Shown: piece by piece, positions 16,232 through 25,424 of the stretch | Position numbering within the stretch: the first letter of the stretch is position 1 | Layout of the letters: each line of letters begins with the position of its first letter | Source of the DNA: Paludibacter sp. | Lineage (GTDB): Bacteria > Bacteroidota > Bacteroidia > Bacteroidales > Paludibacteraceae | Direction of reading: 5' to 3' | Assembly (NCBI GenBank): GCA_009781075.1 | Contig: WQYU01000002.1 | Span: 1-57,626, forward strand | DNA: 57,626 nt | The notes under the pieces: generated by a model | Told to the model about the DNA's origin: nothing | The model's database searches: none | The model's input: the letters and a program-made list of their open reading frames with translations, nothing else | Translations under genes and position numbers: made by a program

Positions 16232-16263
16232 ACTTCTAAAAATTAATCATTTGTTAATCAGAA
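16232..16263 (+). repeat. Dispersed repeat copy B
   Basis: ACTTCTAAAAATTAATC then ATTTGTTAATCAGAA, a 32-base exact match, in opposite orientation, to copy A. The TTTG box (16250-16253) is kept, but the sequence 20 bases on is not TAnnTTTG, so the promoter part is degraded. The remaining bases up to the DUF4290 promoter (16264-16513) are AT-rich with no gene seen. Confidence 0.7.
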
Positions 16264-16513
16264 GAAAGTAGATTCAAGTACCAAATGCAACTTTTTTGTT
16301 TTCTGATTTACAATTAATTAATTTGTTGAAATGAGAATAACTTTGAGTAAATATTTGAAATAAAGTTATTTCCCTTTTCAACAAATCATCATAAGTTTTT
16401 GATTATAAATTAAATAAAAACTTACATTGCTTAGTTGAAATTGCATTCTGCAGTTGAAGATTCGTACAATAAAATCGACTTTTAAAAATAAAATTATTCT
16501 AAAAAATAATTTG

Positions 16514-16521
16514 TACCTTTG
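16514..16521 (+). promoter_or_regulatory. Bacteroidota -7 box TACCTTTG
   Basis: TACCTTTG, 36 bases before the DUF4290 start codon. Confidence 0.55.
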
Positions 16522-16556
16522 CAGAAAATTTTCAAAAAAACATTTTTTTGTAATAA

Positions 16557-17138
16557 ATGAAATATACAACTTTACAGGGGAAATTGAAAATGCCTGAATA
16601 TGGACGTAATATTCAGCAAATGGTTGAATATGCTGTCCAAATACCTGATCGTCAAGAGCGTACGCGTTGCGTAATGTCTATCATCAACACTATGGGTAAT
16701 CTGTTTCCATACTTGCGTGATGTTAATGATTTTAAGCACAAACTTTGGGATCACGTTGCTATAATGTCTGATTTTAAGTTAGATATTGATTTTCCGTATG
16801 AAATTGTACAGGCGCAAAACCTTTATACACGTCCATATAAAGTACCTTATAAAAGTTCGCAAATTCATTATCTGCACTATGGGCGCACACTCGAAGAAAT
16901 GATTGAGAAAACAGCAGACATGCCACCGAGCGAAGAAAGGGATGAACTTATTTTGCTGATTGCCAATCAAATGAAAAAATGTTTTCTCACATGGAATAAG
17001 GAAGATGTTGAAGACAACAAAATTTTTGACGACTTGCGCGAACTTTCATTCGGTAAAATTAATATTACCGAAGATTTTTTTAAACTTGTTGAAAGAAAAG
17101 ATGTTATTCACAGCAAAAAGCAGAAACACAAGAAATAA
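16557..17138 (+). CDS. DUF4290 domain-containing protein
   Basis: 193 residues, full length for DUF4290. This is a Bacteroidota-specific helical family of unknown function. The hallmark is near the N-terminus ('KLKMPEYGRNIQQMVEYA'), followed by 'YLRDVNDFKHKLWDH' and 'RPYKVPYKSSQIHYLHYGR'. The C-terminus is lysine-rich. In relatives the gene often precedes murA and is probably cytoplasmic; here it is monocistronic and convergent with the FecCD permease gene, whose stop lies 5 bases away. Confidence 0.88.
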   Translation: MKYTTLQGKLKMPEYGRNIQQMVEYAVQIPDRQERTRCVMSIINTMGNLFPYLRDVNDFKHKLWDHVAIMSDFKLDIDFPYEIVQAQNLYTRPYKVPYKSSQIHYLHYGRTLEEMIEKTADMPPSEERDELILLIANQMKKCFLTWNKEDVEDNKIFDDLRELSFGKINITEDFFKLVERKDVIHSKKQKHKK

Positions 17139-17143
17139 AATTT

Positions 17144-18136
17144 TCACTTTTTGATTAAAATCCAAATGATTATAGGCGCTCCCAGCAATGCACTAACGGT
17201 ATTTACAGGTAACGGATTCGCAGGAATTTGAGTGATAATGTCGCATGCAAGCAGTAAAATTGCACCGCATATTGCACTTGCACTTAACAAAATACGATGT
17301 TCTGAAGTGCGGAAAAGTCCGCGTGCCAAATGCGGAACAGCAATACCTACAAAAGCAATCGGACCTGTAAAAGCAGTAACTCCGCCCGATAAAATGCCGG
17401 TAATCACTACAATAAGCAAACGCATTTTTTTTACCGAAATTCCCATTGTTTGAGCATATCGCTCGCCCAAAAGCATACCATCAAGAGGTTTCTTAATTAA
17501 AAATGCAGCAATAATTCCAATAATCGTAACAGGTAACAACACAAGCAAATACGACCACGAAACGACAAGAGAGCCAAATGTCCATGTAATAAAAATTTTC
17601 AAGATATCAGGGTTACTCGCATTTTGTAAGATAGTGATTAACGATGCTGCAATCGTTCCGAACATTATTCCTACAATCAACAGTGAAACCACATCACGCA
17701 CTTTGTACGACACAGCAATCACAGCCAACAGAACAACCGCAGCGCCACCGACAGCCGCTATAATCTGCGTCCAGCCGCTTTGTACAAATGCCACAGGTAA
17801 AATAGAAGATGCCATTACAACGAGCGCTACTCCCAATGATGCTCCAGAACTTACCCCTAAAATATAAGGGTCGGCAAGCGGATTGCCGAAAAGCGTTTGT
17901 AGCAACAAGCCCGCAATCGACAGTGCTGCCCCCGCCAAAATCGCTGTTATAGCCTTTGGAAGGCGATAATTAATAATTATTTCTTGCAGAATCGGATTGT
18001 TGCCTTTGCCGAAAATTGTTTTAATAAAATCGCCAAAGGCAATATGAGTACTGCCAAAAAGCAAATCAGTAAAAACAAATGTTATTAACATTAATGTTAA
18101 AACAATGAATAATATGTAATTACGTTTTTTTCTCAC
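17144..18136 (-). CDS. FecCD-family ABC transporter permease (iron/siderophore/B12)
   Basis: 330 residues with about nine or ten membrane helices. BtuC/FecCD signatures are 'LPKAITAILAGAALSIAGLL', 'LLQTLFGNPLADPYILGVSS' and 'GPIAFVGIAVPHLARGL'. It forms the inner-membrane channel for iron-siderophore, haem or cobalamin uptake. The ATPase and substrate-binding protein genes are not adjacent, so the substrate is unknown. fmt ends 7 bases upstream and the two are likely co-transcribed, an arrangement without obvious functional logic. Confidence 0.9.
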   Translation of the reverse strand: MRKKRNYILFIVLTLMLITFVFTDLLFGSTHIAFGDFIKTIFGKGNNPILQEIIINYRLPKAITAILAGAALSIAGLLLQTLFGNPLADPYILGVSSGASLGVALVVMASSILPVAFVQSGWTQIIAAVGGAAVVLLAVIAVSYKVRDVVSLLIVGIMFGTIAASLITILQNASNPDILKIFITWTFGSLVVSWSYLLVLLPVTIIGIIAAFLIKKPLDGMLLGERYAQTMGISVKKMRLLIVVITGILSGGVTAFTGPIAFVGIAVPHLARGLFRTSEHRILLSASAICGAILLLACDIITQIPANPLPVNTVSALLGAPIIIWILIKK

Positions 18137-18143
18137 AAAAAAA

Positions 18144-19079
18144 TTATCTTAATCCACGCAACCATTCTTGGATACTCATTCTTCTTTTGTCGGGCGCTTG
18201 AATTGATTCTAAAAATAAAAAACCGTCATAAAAAGCGATTTTTGCAAATGTTTTATTATCGGTTATAAATGTGCCATTTTCAAAGTTGTGATTTTCAATA
18301 ATTTTTTCAGTTTCAAAAATCTTCAAAATTATTGGTTCCACATTATCCTTTACAGAAATTTTTACGCATGCAGCAGGATATGGCGACAGTCCACGAACAA
18401 AATCAAATGCTTCATTTACAGATAAATTCGTATTTAAAAGGCAGGTTTGGCGAAAAATTTTCGGTGCAGATTTTAAATCTTCGTTTGTTTGTAAAAAATA
18501 TTTTTGCTCAATGGACTTCGCTTTGTTTTGTTCTATCAAATCAACTGTTTGACATACCATTTTTGCACCCATTTTCATTAATTTATCATGAATTGTACCT
18601 GCATTATCCGATTGCAAAATAGGAGTTTTTTCCTGTAAAATAATGTTCCCCGTATCAATTTCATGCGTGAGGAAAAACGTAGTGCATCCGGTTTGCTTCT
18701 CGCCGTTGATAATAGCCCAATTTATCGGCGCAGCCCCGCGATATTGTGGCAACAGCGATGCGTGTAAATTGAATGTCCCATACGAAGGCATAGCCCAAAC
18801 TACTTGAGGTAACATTCTGAACGCTACAACTATTTGTAAATCAGCATTCCACAATTTTAATTCGGATAGAAACTGCTCATCTTTGAGATTTTCTGGCTGT
18901 AGTAGAGGTATATTTTTTGTTGAGGCATATTCTTTGACAGGCGAAAAACGAACTTTTTGACCACGTCCCGATGGTTTGTCAGGCATTGTTACAACACCAA
19001 CTACATTGTATTGACTTTCAACTAATTGCTTTAAACTTTCGACCGCAAAATCGGGAGTTCCCATAAAAACTATACGCAT
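18144..19079 (-). CDS. fmt: Methionyl-tRNA formyltransferase
   Basis: 311 residues. It formylates initiator Met-tRNA with 10-formyl-THF. The N-terminus 'MRIVFMGTPDFAVESLKQL', the catalytic loop 'NLHASLLPQYRGAAPINWAI' and 'HEIDTGNIILQEKTPI' are diagnostic. The C-terminal OB-type domain includes 'VRGLSPYPAACVKI'. It is upstream of, and nearly abutting, the FecCD permease gene. Confidence 0.95.
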   Translation of the reverse strand: MRIVFMGTPDFAVESLKQLVESQYNVVGVVTMPDKPSGRGQKVRFSPVKEYASTKNIPLLQPENLKDEQFLSELKLWNADLQIVVAFRMLPQVVWAMPSYGTFNLHASLLPQYRGAAPINWAIINGEKQTGCTTFFLTHEIDTGNIILQEKTPILQSDNAGTIHDKLMKMGAKMVCQTVDLIEQNKAKSIEQKYFLQTNEDLKSAPKIFRQTCLLNTNLSVNEAFDFVRGLSPYPAACVKISVKDNVEPIILKIFETEKIIENHNFENGTFITDNKTFAKIAFYDGFLFLESIQAPDKRRMSIQEWLRGLR

Positions 19080-19231
19080 AAATACTCTACAATTTTTGTG
19101 AATTTCTAATATATATTGTCAATATAAAATCTTTCCATTAAAATTTTATATTGCCTTTTCAAAGAAAGAGTATGGTTCCCATTATTGCCTGAAATAATAA
19201 AGAAAAGAAGAATCCACTGTTCAACATTTTT

Positions 19232-20977
19232 TCATACTCCCAAATCTTTTCTTACCGCATTTATTTTTGCCTCTGCTGCGCTTTCGGCTGCGTCAAAATC
19301 GGTACGCGATTTCATCTGACCGCGTACTTCAATGTAAAATTTGATTTTTGGCTCAGTTCCTGACGGACGCACAGAAATTTTTGTTCCGTCTGCGGTAAAA
19401 AATTGCAGGACATTTGATTTTGCGGGCATTTGTAAATTAATTTCTACGCCGTTAAGCGTATATTTTTCTTTCAAAGTTTGATAATCTCTGATTTTCACAA
19501 CTTCTGAACCTGCAATTTTTCGAGGTGGATTTTGTCTGTAATCGCTCATCATTTGTTGAATTTCTGCGGCTCCGCTTTGTCCTTTGCGTACAACAGATAT
19601 TCCTTTTTCTTTGCCATATCCATATTCAATATACAAATCCTGCAACATTTGGAACCACGTTTTGCCATTGTCTTTTGCCCAGGCCGTGATTTCTGCCATC
19701 AAAGTGCAAGCAGAAACAGCGTCTTTGTCGCGGCAAAAAGTTTCTGCCAAAAATCCGTAACTTTCCTCGCCGCCGCCGATATAAGTCTTTTTGCCTTCGT
19801 TTTGGCGCATAACAGCGGCTATCCATTTGAAACCGGTATAACAGTCGAACATCTCCACGCCCGATTTTTCGGCAATATCTTTAATAATTTCGGTAGTAAC
19901 TATCGTTTTGACAATATATTCATTGCCGGTAAGTTTACCAAGTTCCTGCCATTTTTTAATTAAATAATAAGAAAAAACCATACATGTTTGATTGCCATTA
20001 ATAAGAATCCATTCGTTTTTATCATTTTTGACGGCAATTCCCAGTCGGTCGGCATCGGGGTCGGATGCCATAACAATGTCGGCATCAACTTCTTTGGCTT
20101 TTTTTATAGCCAAATCCAAAGCAGCAGGTTCTTCCGGGTTTGGCGAGGCAACTGTCGGGAAATCACCACTTTGCACCATTTGCTCTTCAACGGTAACCAC
20201 ATTAGTAAAGCCGAGTTCACGCAATACCCTTGGAATCAACACCATCCCGCAACCATGAATTGGTGTATATACAATTTTTAAGCCATTATTACGTTTGATT
20301 GCGTCGGGCGAAAGCGATAGCGATTTAATATTTTCAAGAAAAATTTTATCAATATCTTCACCAATTTTTTGGATTAAAGCAGGATTTCCATCAAATTTTA
20401 TATCATCAATATTGATAATTTTATTTACTTCTTTAATTACATCAACATCGTGAGGTGCAACAAGTTGCGCTCCATCGTCCCAATATGCTTTATAACCGTT
20501 GTATTCTTTTGGATTGTGCGATGCAGTAACCATAACGCCACTTTGACAGCCCAGATGACGAATTGCAAACGAAATTTCGGGCGTTGGGCGGAGGTCTTCA
20601 AAAAGAAAAACCTTGATTGAGTTTGCAGAAAAAATATCGGCAACAGTTTGGGCAAAATATTTGCTATTGTTGCGGCAATCATGTCCGACAACCACTTTAA
20701 TTTGTTCTATATCAGCGAATTGCATTTTTAGATAATTTGCAAGTCCCTGTGTTGCTGCCCCAACTGTGTAAATATTCATACGGTTTGAGCCGGCGCCCAT
20801 AATTCCGCGCAGCCCACCCGTTCCAAATTCCAAATCCTGATAAAAAGCGTCAATCAATTCGCTTTTATCGCTGTTTTCGAGCATTGTGCGGATTGCCTTT
20901 TTGGTGTCGCTGTTATAATTGCCATCAAGCCATAACTGCGCTTTCTGCTCACATCTTTTTAATAATTCGGTGTTCAT
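19232..20977 (-). CDS. pgm: Phosphoglucomutase/phosphomannomutase (PGM2-type)
   Basis: 581 residues, the long PGM2-like form. It interconverts glucose-1-P and glucose-6-P, linking glycolysis with glycan or glycogen synthesis. 'FGTGGLRGIMGAGSNRMN' is at residues 51-68, the phosphoserine Ser153 is in 'TASHNPKEYNGYKAYW', the metal loop is 'DPDADRLGIAV', the sugar loop is 'GGGEESYGF', and 'RPSGTEPKIKFYIEV' is at the C-terminus. It stands alone with its own promoter-like box. It may supply the glycosyltransferase at 14899-16155. Confidence 0.92.
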   Translation of the reverse strand: MNTELLKRCEQKAQLWLDGNYNSDTKKAIRTMLENSDKSELIDAFYQDLEFGTGGLRGIMGAGSNRMNIYTVGAATQGLANYLKMQFADIEQIKVVVGHDCRNNSKYFAQTVADIFSANSIKVFLFEDLRPTPEISFAIRHLGCQSGVMVTASHNPKEYNGYKAYWDDGAQLVAPHDVDVIKEVNKIINIDDIKFDGNPALIQKIGEDIDKIFLENIKSLSLSPDAIKRNNGLKIVYTPIHGCGMVLIPRVLRELGFTNVVTVEEQMVQSGDFPTVASPNPEEPAALDLAIKKAKEVDADIVMASDPDADRLGIAVKNDKNEWILINGNQTCMVFSYYLIKKWQELGKLTGNEYIVKTIVTTEIIKDIAEKSGVEMFDCYTGFKWIAAVMRQNEGKKTYIGGGEESYGFLAETFCRDKDAVSACTLMAEITAWAKDNGKTWFQMLQDLYIEYGYGKEKGISVVRKGQSGAAEIQQMMSDYRQNPPRKIAGSEVVKIRDYQTLKEKYTLNGVEINLQMPAKSNVLQFFTADGTKISVRPSGTEPKIKFYIEVRGQMKSRTDFDAAESAAEAKINAVRKDLGV

Positions 20978-21096
20978 TTTTAATTATTAATTTTGTTTAT
21001 ATAAAATATTTACACATTTTATCTGTAATGTATTGTTTATTAAATATTTAATCATATAGAACTTTGATAATTATATAATATAACAGTAGATTTTTG

Positions 21097-21104
21097 CAAA
21101 AGTA
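21097..21104 (-). promoter_or_regulatory. Bacteroidota -7 box upstream of pgm
   Basis: Minus-strand TACTTTTG, about 120 bases before the pgm start, so the leader would be long for this genome. Confidence 0.4.
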
Positions 21105-21158
21105 TTAAAAATAAATTTTAAATTTTGAAAATAAAGAATTTCCACAATTTTCATTCAA

Positions 21159-22010
21159 TTAAGAATTATATGTTGTTTGTCCCTCATAAACTGTTTCTGC
21201 TGTGCCGGTAAGATAAACATGATTATCCGTCTGCCGCCATTCAATTGACAATTCACCACCGAGTAATTCTACAGTCGTTTTGCGCTCACAAATATTATTT
21301 AGTACTGCTGCAACAACTGCCGCCGAAGCACCGGTACCACAAGCCATTGTTTCACCCGAACCGCGCTCCCATACGCGCATCTTTATGCGATTATCATTAA
21401 TTTTTTCAACAAATTCCGTATTAATTCTTTGTGGAAAATACTGAGTTGAGTTTTCAATAATCTCACCAATTTGCGACAAATAGAGTTCTGAAATGTTCTC
21501 AGTAAAAATTACCGCATGCGGATTACCCATTGAAACGCAGGTAATGGAGTATTTTATTTTATCGGAAAAAGTTACATATTTATTTATAATACTGTTTTCT
21601 GAAAAAGTTGTTGGAATTTTTTTACTTTCCAAAATCGGCTCGCCCATATCAACGGATATATTATTAACAGTTTTTTTGTCGTCTGTAAGATATAGAGTAA
21701 GTGAGCGAATTCCAGCAAGTGTTTCCAATGTAAGTGTTGTTTTTTGAGTTAATCTTTTATCGAAAACATATTTACCGATGCAGCGTACAGCATTTCCACA
21801 CATCTGCGCTTCCGAGCCGTCGGCATTAAACATTCGCATACGGAAATCGGCAACGGCAGAAGGTAAAATAACTACCAAGCCATCACTACCAATGCCTGTG
21901 TGTCGATTGCTGTACCGAATTGACCATTCCGAAGGATTATCAATATTTTCTTCAAAACCATTTACATAAATATAATCGTTGCCGATGCCGTGCATTTTTG
22001 TAAATTTCAT
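21159..22010 (-). CDS. dapF: Diaminopimelate epimerase
   Basis: 283 residues. It converts LL- to meso-diaminopimelate for lysine and peptidoglycan. The catalytic cysteines are Cys71 in 'AQMCGNAVRCIG' and a second one in 'ETMACGTGASAAVVA' near residue 225. The N-terminus 'MKFTKMHGIGNDYIYVNG' fits the family. It is divergent from the secreted protein gene at 22087; both have a -7 box in the 76-base gap. Confidence 0.95.
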   Translation of the reverse strand: MKFTKMHGIGNDYIYVNGFEENIDNPSEWSIRYSNRHTGIGSDGLVVILPSAVADFRMRMFNADGSEAQMCGNAVRCIGKYVFDKRLTQKTTLTLETLAGIRSLTLYLTDDKKTVNNISVDMGEPILESKKIPTTFSENSIINKYVTFSDKIKYSITCVSMGNPHAVIFTENISELYLSQIGEIIENSTQYFPQRINTEFVEKINDNRIKMRVWERGSGETMACGTGASAAVVAAVLNNICERKTTVELLGGELSIEWRQTDNHVYLTGTAETVYEGQTTYNS

Positions 22011-22038
22011 AATTGTTTTTTATAAAAAATTTCTTTTG

Positions 22039-22046
22039 CAAAATTA
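22039..22046 (-). promoter_or_regulatory. Bacteroidota -7 box upstream of dapF
   Basis: Minus-strand TAATTTTG, 28 bases before the dapF start. Confidence 0.45.
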
Positions 22047-22058
22047 CTAAATAAATTA

Positions 22059-22066
22059 TACTTTTG
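22059..22066 (+). promoter_or_regulatory. Bacteroidota -7 box TACTTTTG
   Basis: TACTTTTG, 20 bases before the start of the secreted protein gene; divergent partner of the dapF promoter. Confidence 0.5.
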
Positions 22067-22086
22067 TCGAAATTTTTTTTAAAATT

Positions 22087-22851
22087 ATGAAAAAAATATT
22101 CCTGTTTATTGGAATTTTTTGTTGCTATTCAGTGTTTGTTTTCGCGCAAACAGAAATTCCTAAGAGTGTAATTACACTGAAAAATGGCAGCGTTTTTACA
22201 GGTGAAATAATCGTTGAAAGCGAATCCACTATTGTTTTCAAAACCAACGAAGGCACACGTTTTCAATTTCCTCGTAATGACATTGAAAGTATAAAAAAAC
22301 AAAACACAGAGATACGGACAGATACAACTAAACTTTATAAAGTTGATTTTGTTGATAATCAGGCAGAATTTGGAATAATGATGAATACCGGTTCCGATTA
22401 TTTTTTCAGAACAAAAGGCATTGGAGGCGCTGTCTCATTTTCGGTTGATTTAACACTTGGAATGAAAAATATTGATGGACAAAATTGGTTTGTCGGACTT
22501 GGCGCTGGATATGAAAATATTTTTACGACACCTGAGAATATTTCTTTGCTAAAAATATTTTTCAAAACTCAAAAATTTTTTTTAGATAAAAAAACATTCT
22601 CACCTTTTGCGTCTTTGGATTTAGGGTATTCGTTGATTTCAAATAAAGGATGGGAAGGTGGATTTTTTGCCAAAACAAAAGGAGGAATTTCGATAAAAGC
22701 AGGTCAATCGGTTGTTTTTCTTTTAGGATTGAACCTTGGCTTTCAGAGCTGTACAACGCTTCTTGAACAAATTCAAAACAACATGACATACAACTTCAAC
22801 GGCACTACATTTTTACCTGCAATAGGTTTTTCCGCAGGAATAATTTTTTAA
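22087..22851 (+). CDS. Secreted, probably outer-membrane beta-rich protein of unknown function
   Basis: 254 residues with a signal peptide ending near 'VFVFAQTEIP'. Residues 25-75 form a small beta domain ('VITLKNGSVFTGEIIVESES', 'FPRNDIESIKKQ') of a kind common in Bacteroidota lipoproteins and secreted proteins that bind or sense surfaces. The remaining 170 residues alternate hydrophobic strands and glycine/aromatic turns and end 'LPAIGFSAGIIF', consistent with a small beta-barrel with a terminal Phe. No known family was recognised. It converges on dcp with a shared hairpin terminator. Confidence 0.6.
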   Translation: MKKIFLFIGIFCCYSVFVFAQTEIPKSVITLKNGSVFTGEIIVESESTIVFKTNEGTRFQFPRNDIESIKKQNTEIRTDTTKLYKVDFVDNQAEFGIMMNTGSDYFFRTKGIGGAVSFSVDLTLGMKNIDGQNWFVGLGAGYENIFTTPENISLLKIFFKTQKFFLDKKTFSPFASLDLGYSLISNKGWEGGFFAKTKGGISIKAGQSVVFLLGLNLGFQSCTTLLEQIQNNMTYNFNGTTFLPAIGFSAGIIF

Positions 22852-22925
22852 AAAATTTGACTTAATGGTCAACAGGAACGATTATTTTTGTTATTCATAT
22901 AATTTATTGAACAGTAAAATATCAA

Positions 22926-22956
22926 TAGAGACCTTATATTTATTTTAAGGTCTCTA
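22926..22956. terminator. Bidirectional hairpin terminator
   Basis: Perfect 11-base arms, TAGAGACCTTA (22926-22936) and TAAGGTCTCTA (22946-22956), 9-base loop, between the convergent genes ending at 22851 and 22987. Confidence 0.75.
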
Positions 22957-22986
22957 CTGTTTACAATTCAAATTGTGTTGTTGACT

Positions 22987-25107
22987 TTATTTAATAAAAC
23001 CTCTCCTTTTCAGTAATGCATTTGGATTGGGTTCGGCTTTTCGGAAGTTTTTATAAAGCGTCATAGGGTCTTCGCTGTCTCCGCGTTCAAGAATATTTTT
23101 ACGGAATGATGTTGCTATTTCCTTATTATAAATATCGCCGCTTTCTTTGAAGGCAGCAAAGGCATCGGCATCAAGAACTTCCGCCCAAATATAACTGTAA
23201 TATCCGGCAGAATAACCATCACCATTAAAAATATGATTATAATATGTGCTGCGATAACGAACCAAAATCTCCGGAATTAGCCCAATGGCATCCATTGCAT
23301 CCTTTTCAAACTTCTCGACATCAATAGTTGTAGTGTCGGTTCTTGCGTGATAATCCATATCAAGATATGCTGCTGCAAGCAGTTCGGTCATTGCAAAACC
23401 CTGATTAAACTTTTGCGCAGCAGAAAGTTTGTCAATTAATTCTTGAGGAATAACTTCTCCTGTTTTGTAATGTTTTGCATAAGTTTTCAAAACTGCAGGT
23501 TCAAAGCACCAGTTTTCCATAATCTGCGAAGGTAATTCTACAAAATCACGTGTTACAGATGTTCCTGATGTTGAAGGATAGGTACATTTGGAAAGTAATC
23601 CGTGCAAAGCGTGTCCGAATTCGTGAAATACGGTTTCTACATCGTCAATGGTCAATAAAGATGGTTCCCCCTCTTTGCCTTTTGTCAGATTTCCAATATT
23701 TACAATCACAGGACGATGATCTTGTCCTCCTTTAACATATTGGATGGTCAAATTATCCATCCAAGCGCCCGGACTTTTGCCTGCACGGGGAAAATAATCT
23801 GTGTAGAGCAAACCGAGCAGCGTCCCATCACTGTCGTTAACTTCAAAAGTTTCTGCCTGAGAATTGAATAATGGCACATTCGCAACCTTTTTAAAAGTAA
23901 TTCCATAAAGATGCGAAGCCAAGTCAAACGCACCCTGACGTACATTTTCCATTTTAAAATATTGACGGATTGTCTCTTCGTCAAGGTCATATTTCTGTTT
24001 GCGTAGTTTTTCGGCATAATAAGCCCAATCCCATGCCTCAAGTTTTTCTCCTTTTCCTTCTTTATCCATCAAAGCCTGCAATTCGGAGCGTTCTATTTTT
24101 GCCTGATTTAAAGCAGGTTCCCATACCGATTTTAAAAAATTAAACACTGTTTGAGGATTTTTAGCCATTTTATCGTCAAGAATAAATGCAGCGGGCGAAG
24201 GGAAACCAAGCAGTTGTGCTTTCTTAACCCGCAGTTTCATAATTTGATTTACAACCGCTTTATTATCAATAGAATCGTTGTGATTTGCGAGCGTTGAATA
24301 AGCAGTTAGCAATTCTCGGCGCAATTCTCTGTTGTCGGCATATTGCAGAACGGGCAAAAAACTTGCTTTATCGGTAGTAAAAAGCCATTTCCCTTTTTGT
24401 CCTGCGGCTTCGGCTGCCTCTGCGGCAGATTGTTTTATACTTTCGGGCAAGCCGGACAATTCCTCTTGGTTGTCCACAAACTTCTTGTAAGATTTGATTG
24501 AGGCTAACACATTTTTTCCGAATTTCAATTCTGCCAATGCCAATTCTTTGTTCAAAACACGCAGTTCCGCTTTTTTGGGGCTGTCGAGTTCTGCTCCGCT
24601 GCGAACAAAATTACGATAATATTTTTCGAGCAATCGTGTTTGTTCGCTGTTCAAACCTAATGTTTCTTTTTTGTCGTTCAATGCTTTTACACGGGCAAAA
24701 AGTTTGTCGTTCAAATAAACATTGTCGGAGTGTTCCGTTAATTTCGGGGAAATGTCTTCCGAAATTTTCTGTATTTCATCGTTAGTATCGGTCTGGTCGA
24801 GGTTGAAAAATACAGACGACACTTTCTGCAGCAGTTTGCCGCTAAAATCCATAGCCACAATTGTGTTTTCAAAAGTCGGCTCGGCTTGGTTGTTTGCTAT
24901 CGAGTCAATTTCCAACGAATGCAGCCTCATCCCCTCTTCAAAGGCGGGCATATAATCGGCAATTTTAATTTTGTCGAAAGGCGGAACGCCATAAGGAGTG
25001 TTCCATTCGGTTACAAACGGATTGTTCTCAATACTTTTTGTCTTGTTAAGATTACATGATGTCATTACCAAAACGCTGATAATCAGCAAATAAAATGATT
25101 TATTCAT
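22987..25107 (-). CDS. dcp: M3 family dipeptidyl carboxypeptidase (Dcp-like) lipoprotein
   Basis: 706 residues. A lipoprotein signal ends at Cys18 ('LVMTSCNLNK'), so it is expected to be anchored in the envelope instead of cytosolic like E. coli Dcp. The zinc motif HEFGH is at residues 495-499 ('VFHEFGHALHGLLSKC') with third ligand Glu524 in 'RDFVELPSQIMENW'. 'VNIGNLTKGKEGEPSLLT' and 'FNGDGYSAGYYSYIWAEVLD' are classic M3A blocks. It releases dipeptides from the C-terminus of peptides, supporting amino-acid scavenging. Confidence 0.92.
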   Translation of the reverse strand: MNKSFYLLIISVLVMTSCNLNKTKSIENNPFVTEWNTPYGVPPFDKIKIADYMPAFEEGMRLHSLEIDSIANNQAEPTFENTIVAMDFSGKLLQKVSSVFFNLDQTDTNDEIQKISEDISPKLTEHSDNVYLNDKLFARVKALNDKKETLGLNSEQTRLLEKYYRNFVRSGAELDSPKKAELRVLNKELALAELKFGKNVLASIKSYKKFVDNQEELSGLPESIKQSAAEAAEAAGQKGKWLFTTDKASFLPVLQYADNRELRRELLTAYSTLANHNDSIDNKAVVNQIMKLRVKKAQLLGFPSPAAFILDDKMAKNPQTVFNFLKSVWEPALNQAKIERSELQALMDKEGKGEKLEAWDWAYYAEKLRKQKYDLDEETIRQYFKMENVRQGAFDLASHLYGITFKKVANVPLFNSQAETFEVNDSDGTLLGLLYTDYFPRAGKSPGAWMDNLTIQYVKGGQDHRPVIVNIGNLTKGKEGEPSLLTIDDVETVFHEFGHALHGLLSKCTYPSTSGTSVTRDFVELPSQIMENWCFEPAVLKTYAKHYKTGEVIPQELIDKLSAAQKFNQGFAMTELLAAAYLDMDYHARTDTTTIDVEKFEKDAMDAIGLIPEILVRYRSTYYNHIFNGDGYSAGYYSYIWAEVLDADAFAAFKESGDIYNKEIATSFRKNILERGDSEDPMTLYKNFRKAEPNPNALLKRRGFIK

Positions 25108-25145
25108 AATAAATTTATTTTATAGATATTAAAAATTTTTTTTCG

Positions 25146-25153
25146 CAAAGATA
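25146..25153 (-). promoter_or_regulatory. Bacteroidota -7 box upstream of dcp
   Basis: Minus-strand TATCTTTG, 38 bases before the dcp start. Confidence 0.45.
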
Positions 25154-25424
25154 AACAAATAAACAATATTTTTAATTTTTTATTCAACTATTGCACACAG
25201 TTCTTGCAAAACAGATTGAAATATTGCTGCTCTGTACGTTTTGCGTTCAATACCCAAGAAATTGTAATTTTATATTGAAAAACATTTTGATTATGCAGTA
25301 CGTAATGTGAAAATAAAGTGTTAAATAAATATATTATTACCTTTTAATCATATTTTGAATATAATAAAGAAATTTTTATGTAATTTTGTTGTTGCAATGA
25401 CATTTTTTTTAATAATTTTTTGAT
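25154..25424. other. Divergent intergenic region before the paralogue cluster
   Basis: AT-rich, no gene seen. On the plus strand a TAATTTTG box lies at 25381-25388, 36 bases before the first paralogue, with a TTTG 23 bases further upstream (25354-25357), slightly wider than the usual spacing. Confidence 0.45.
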
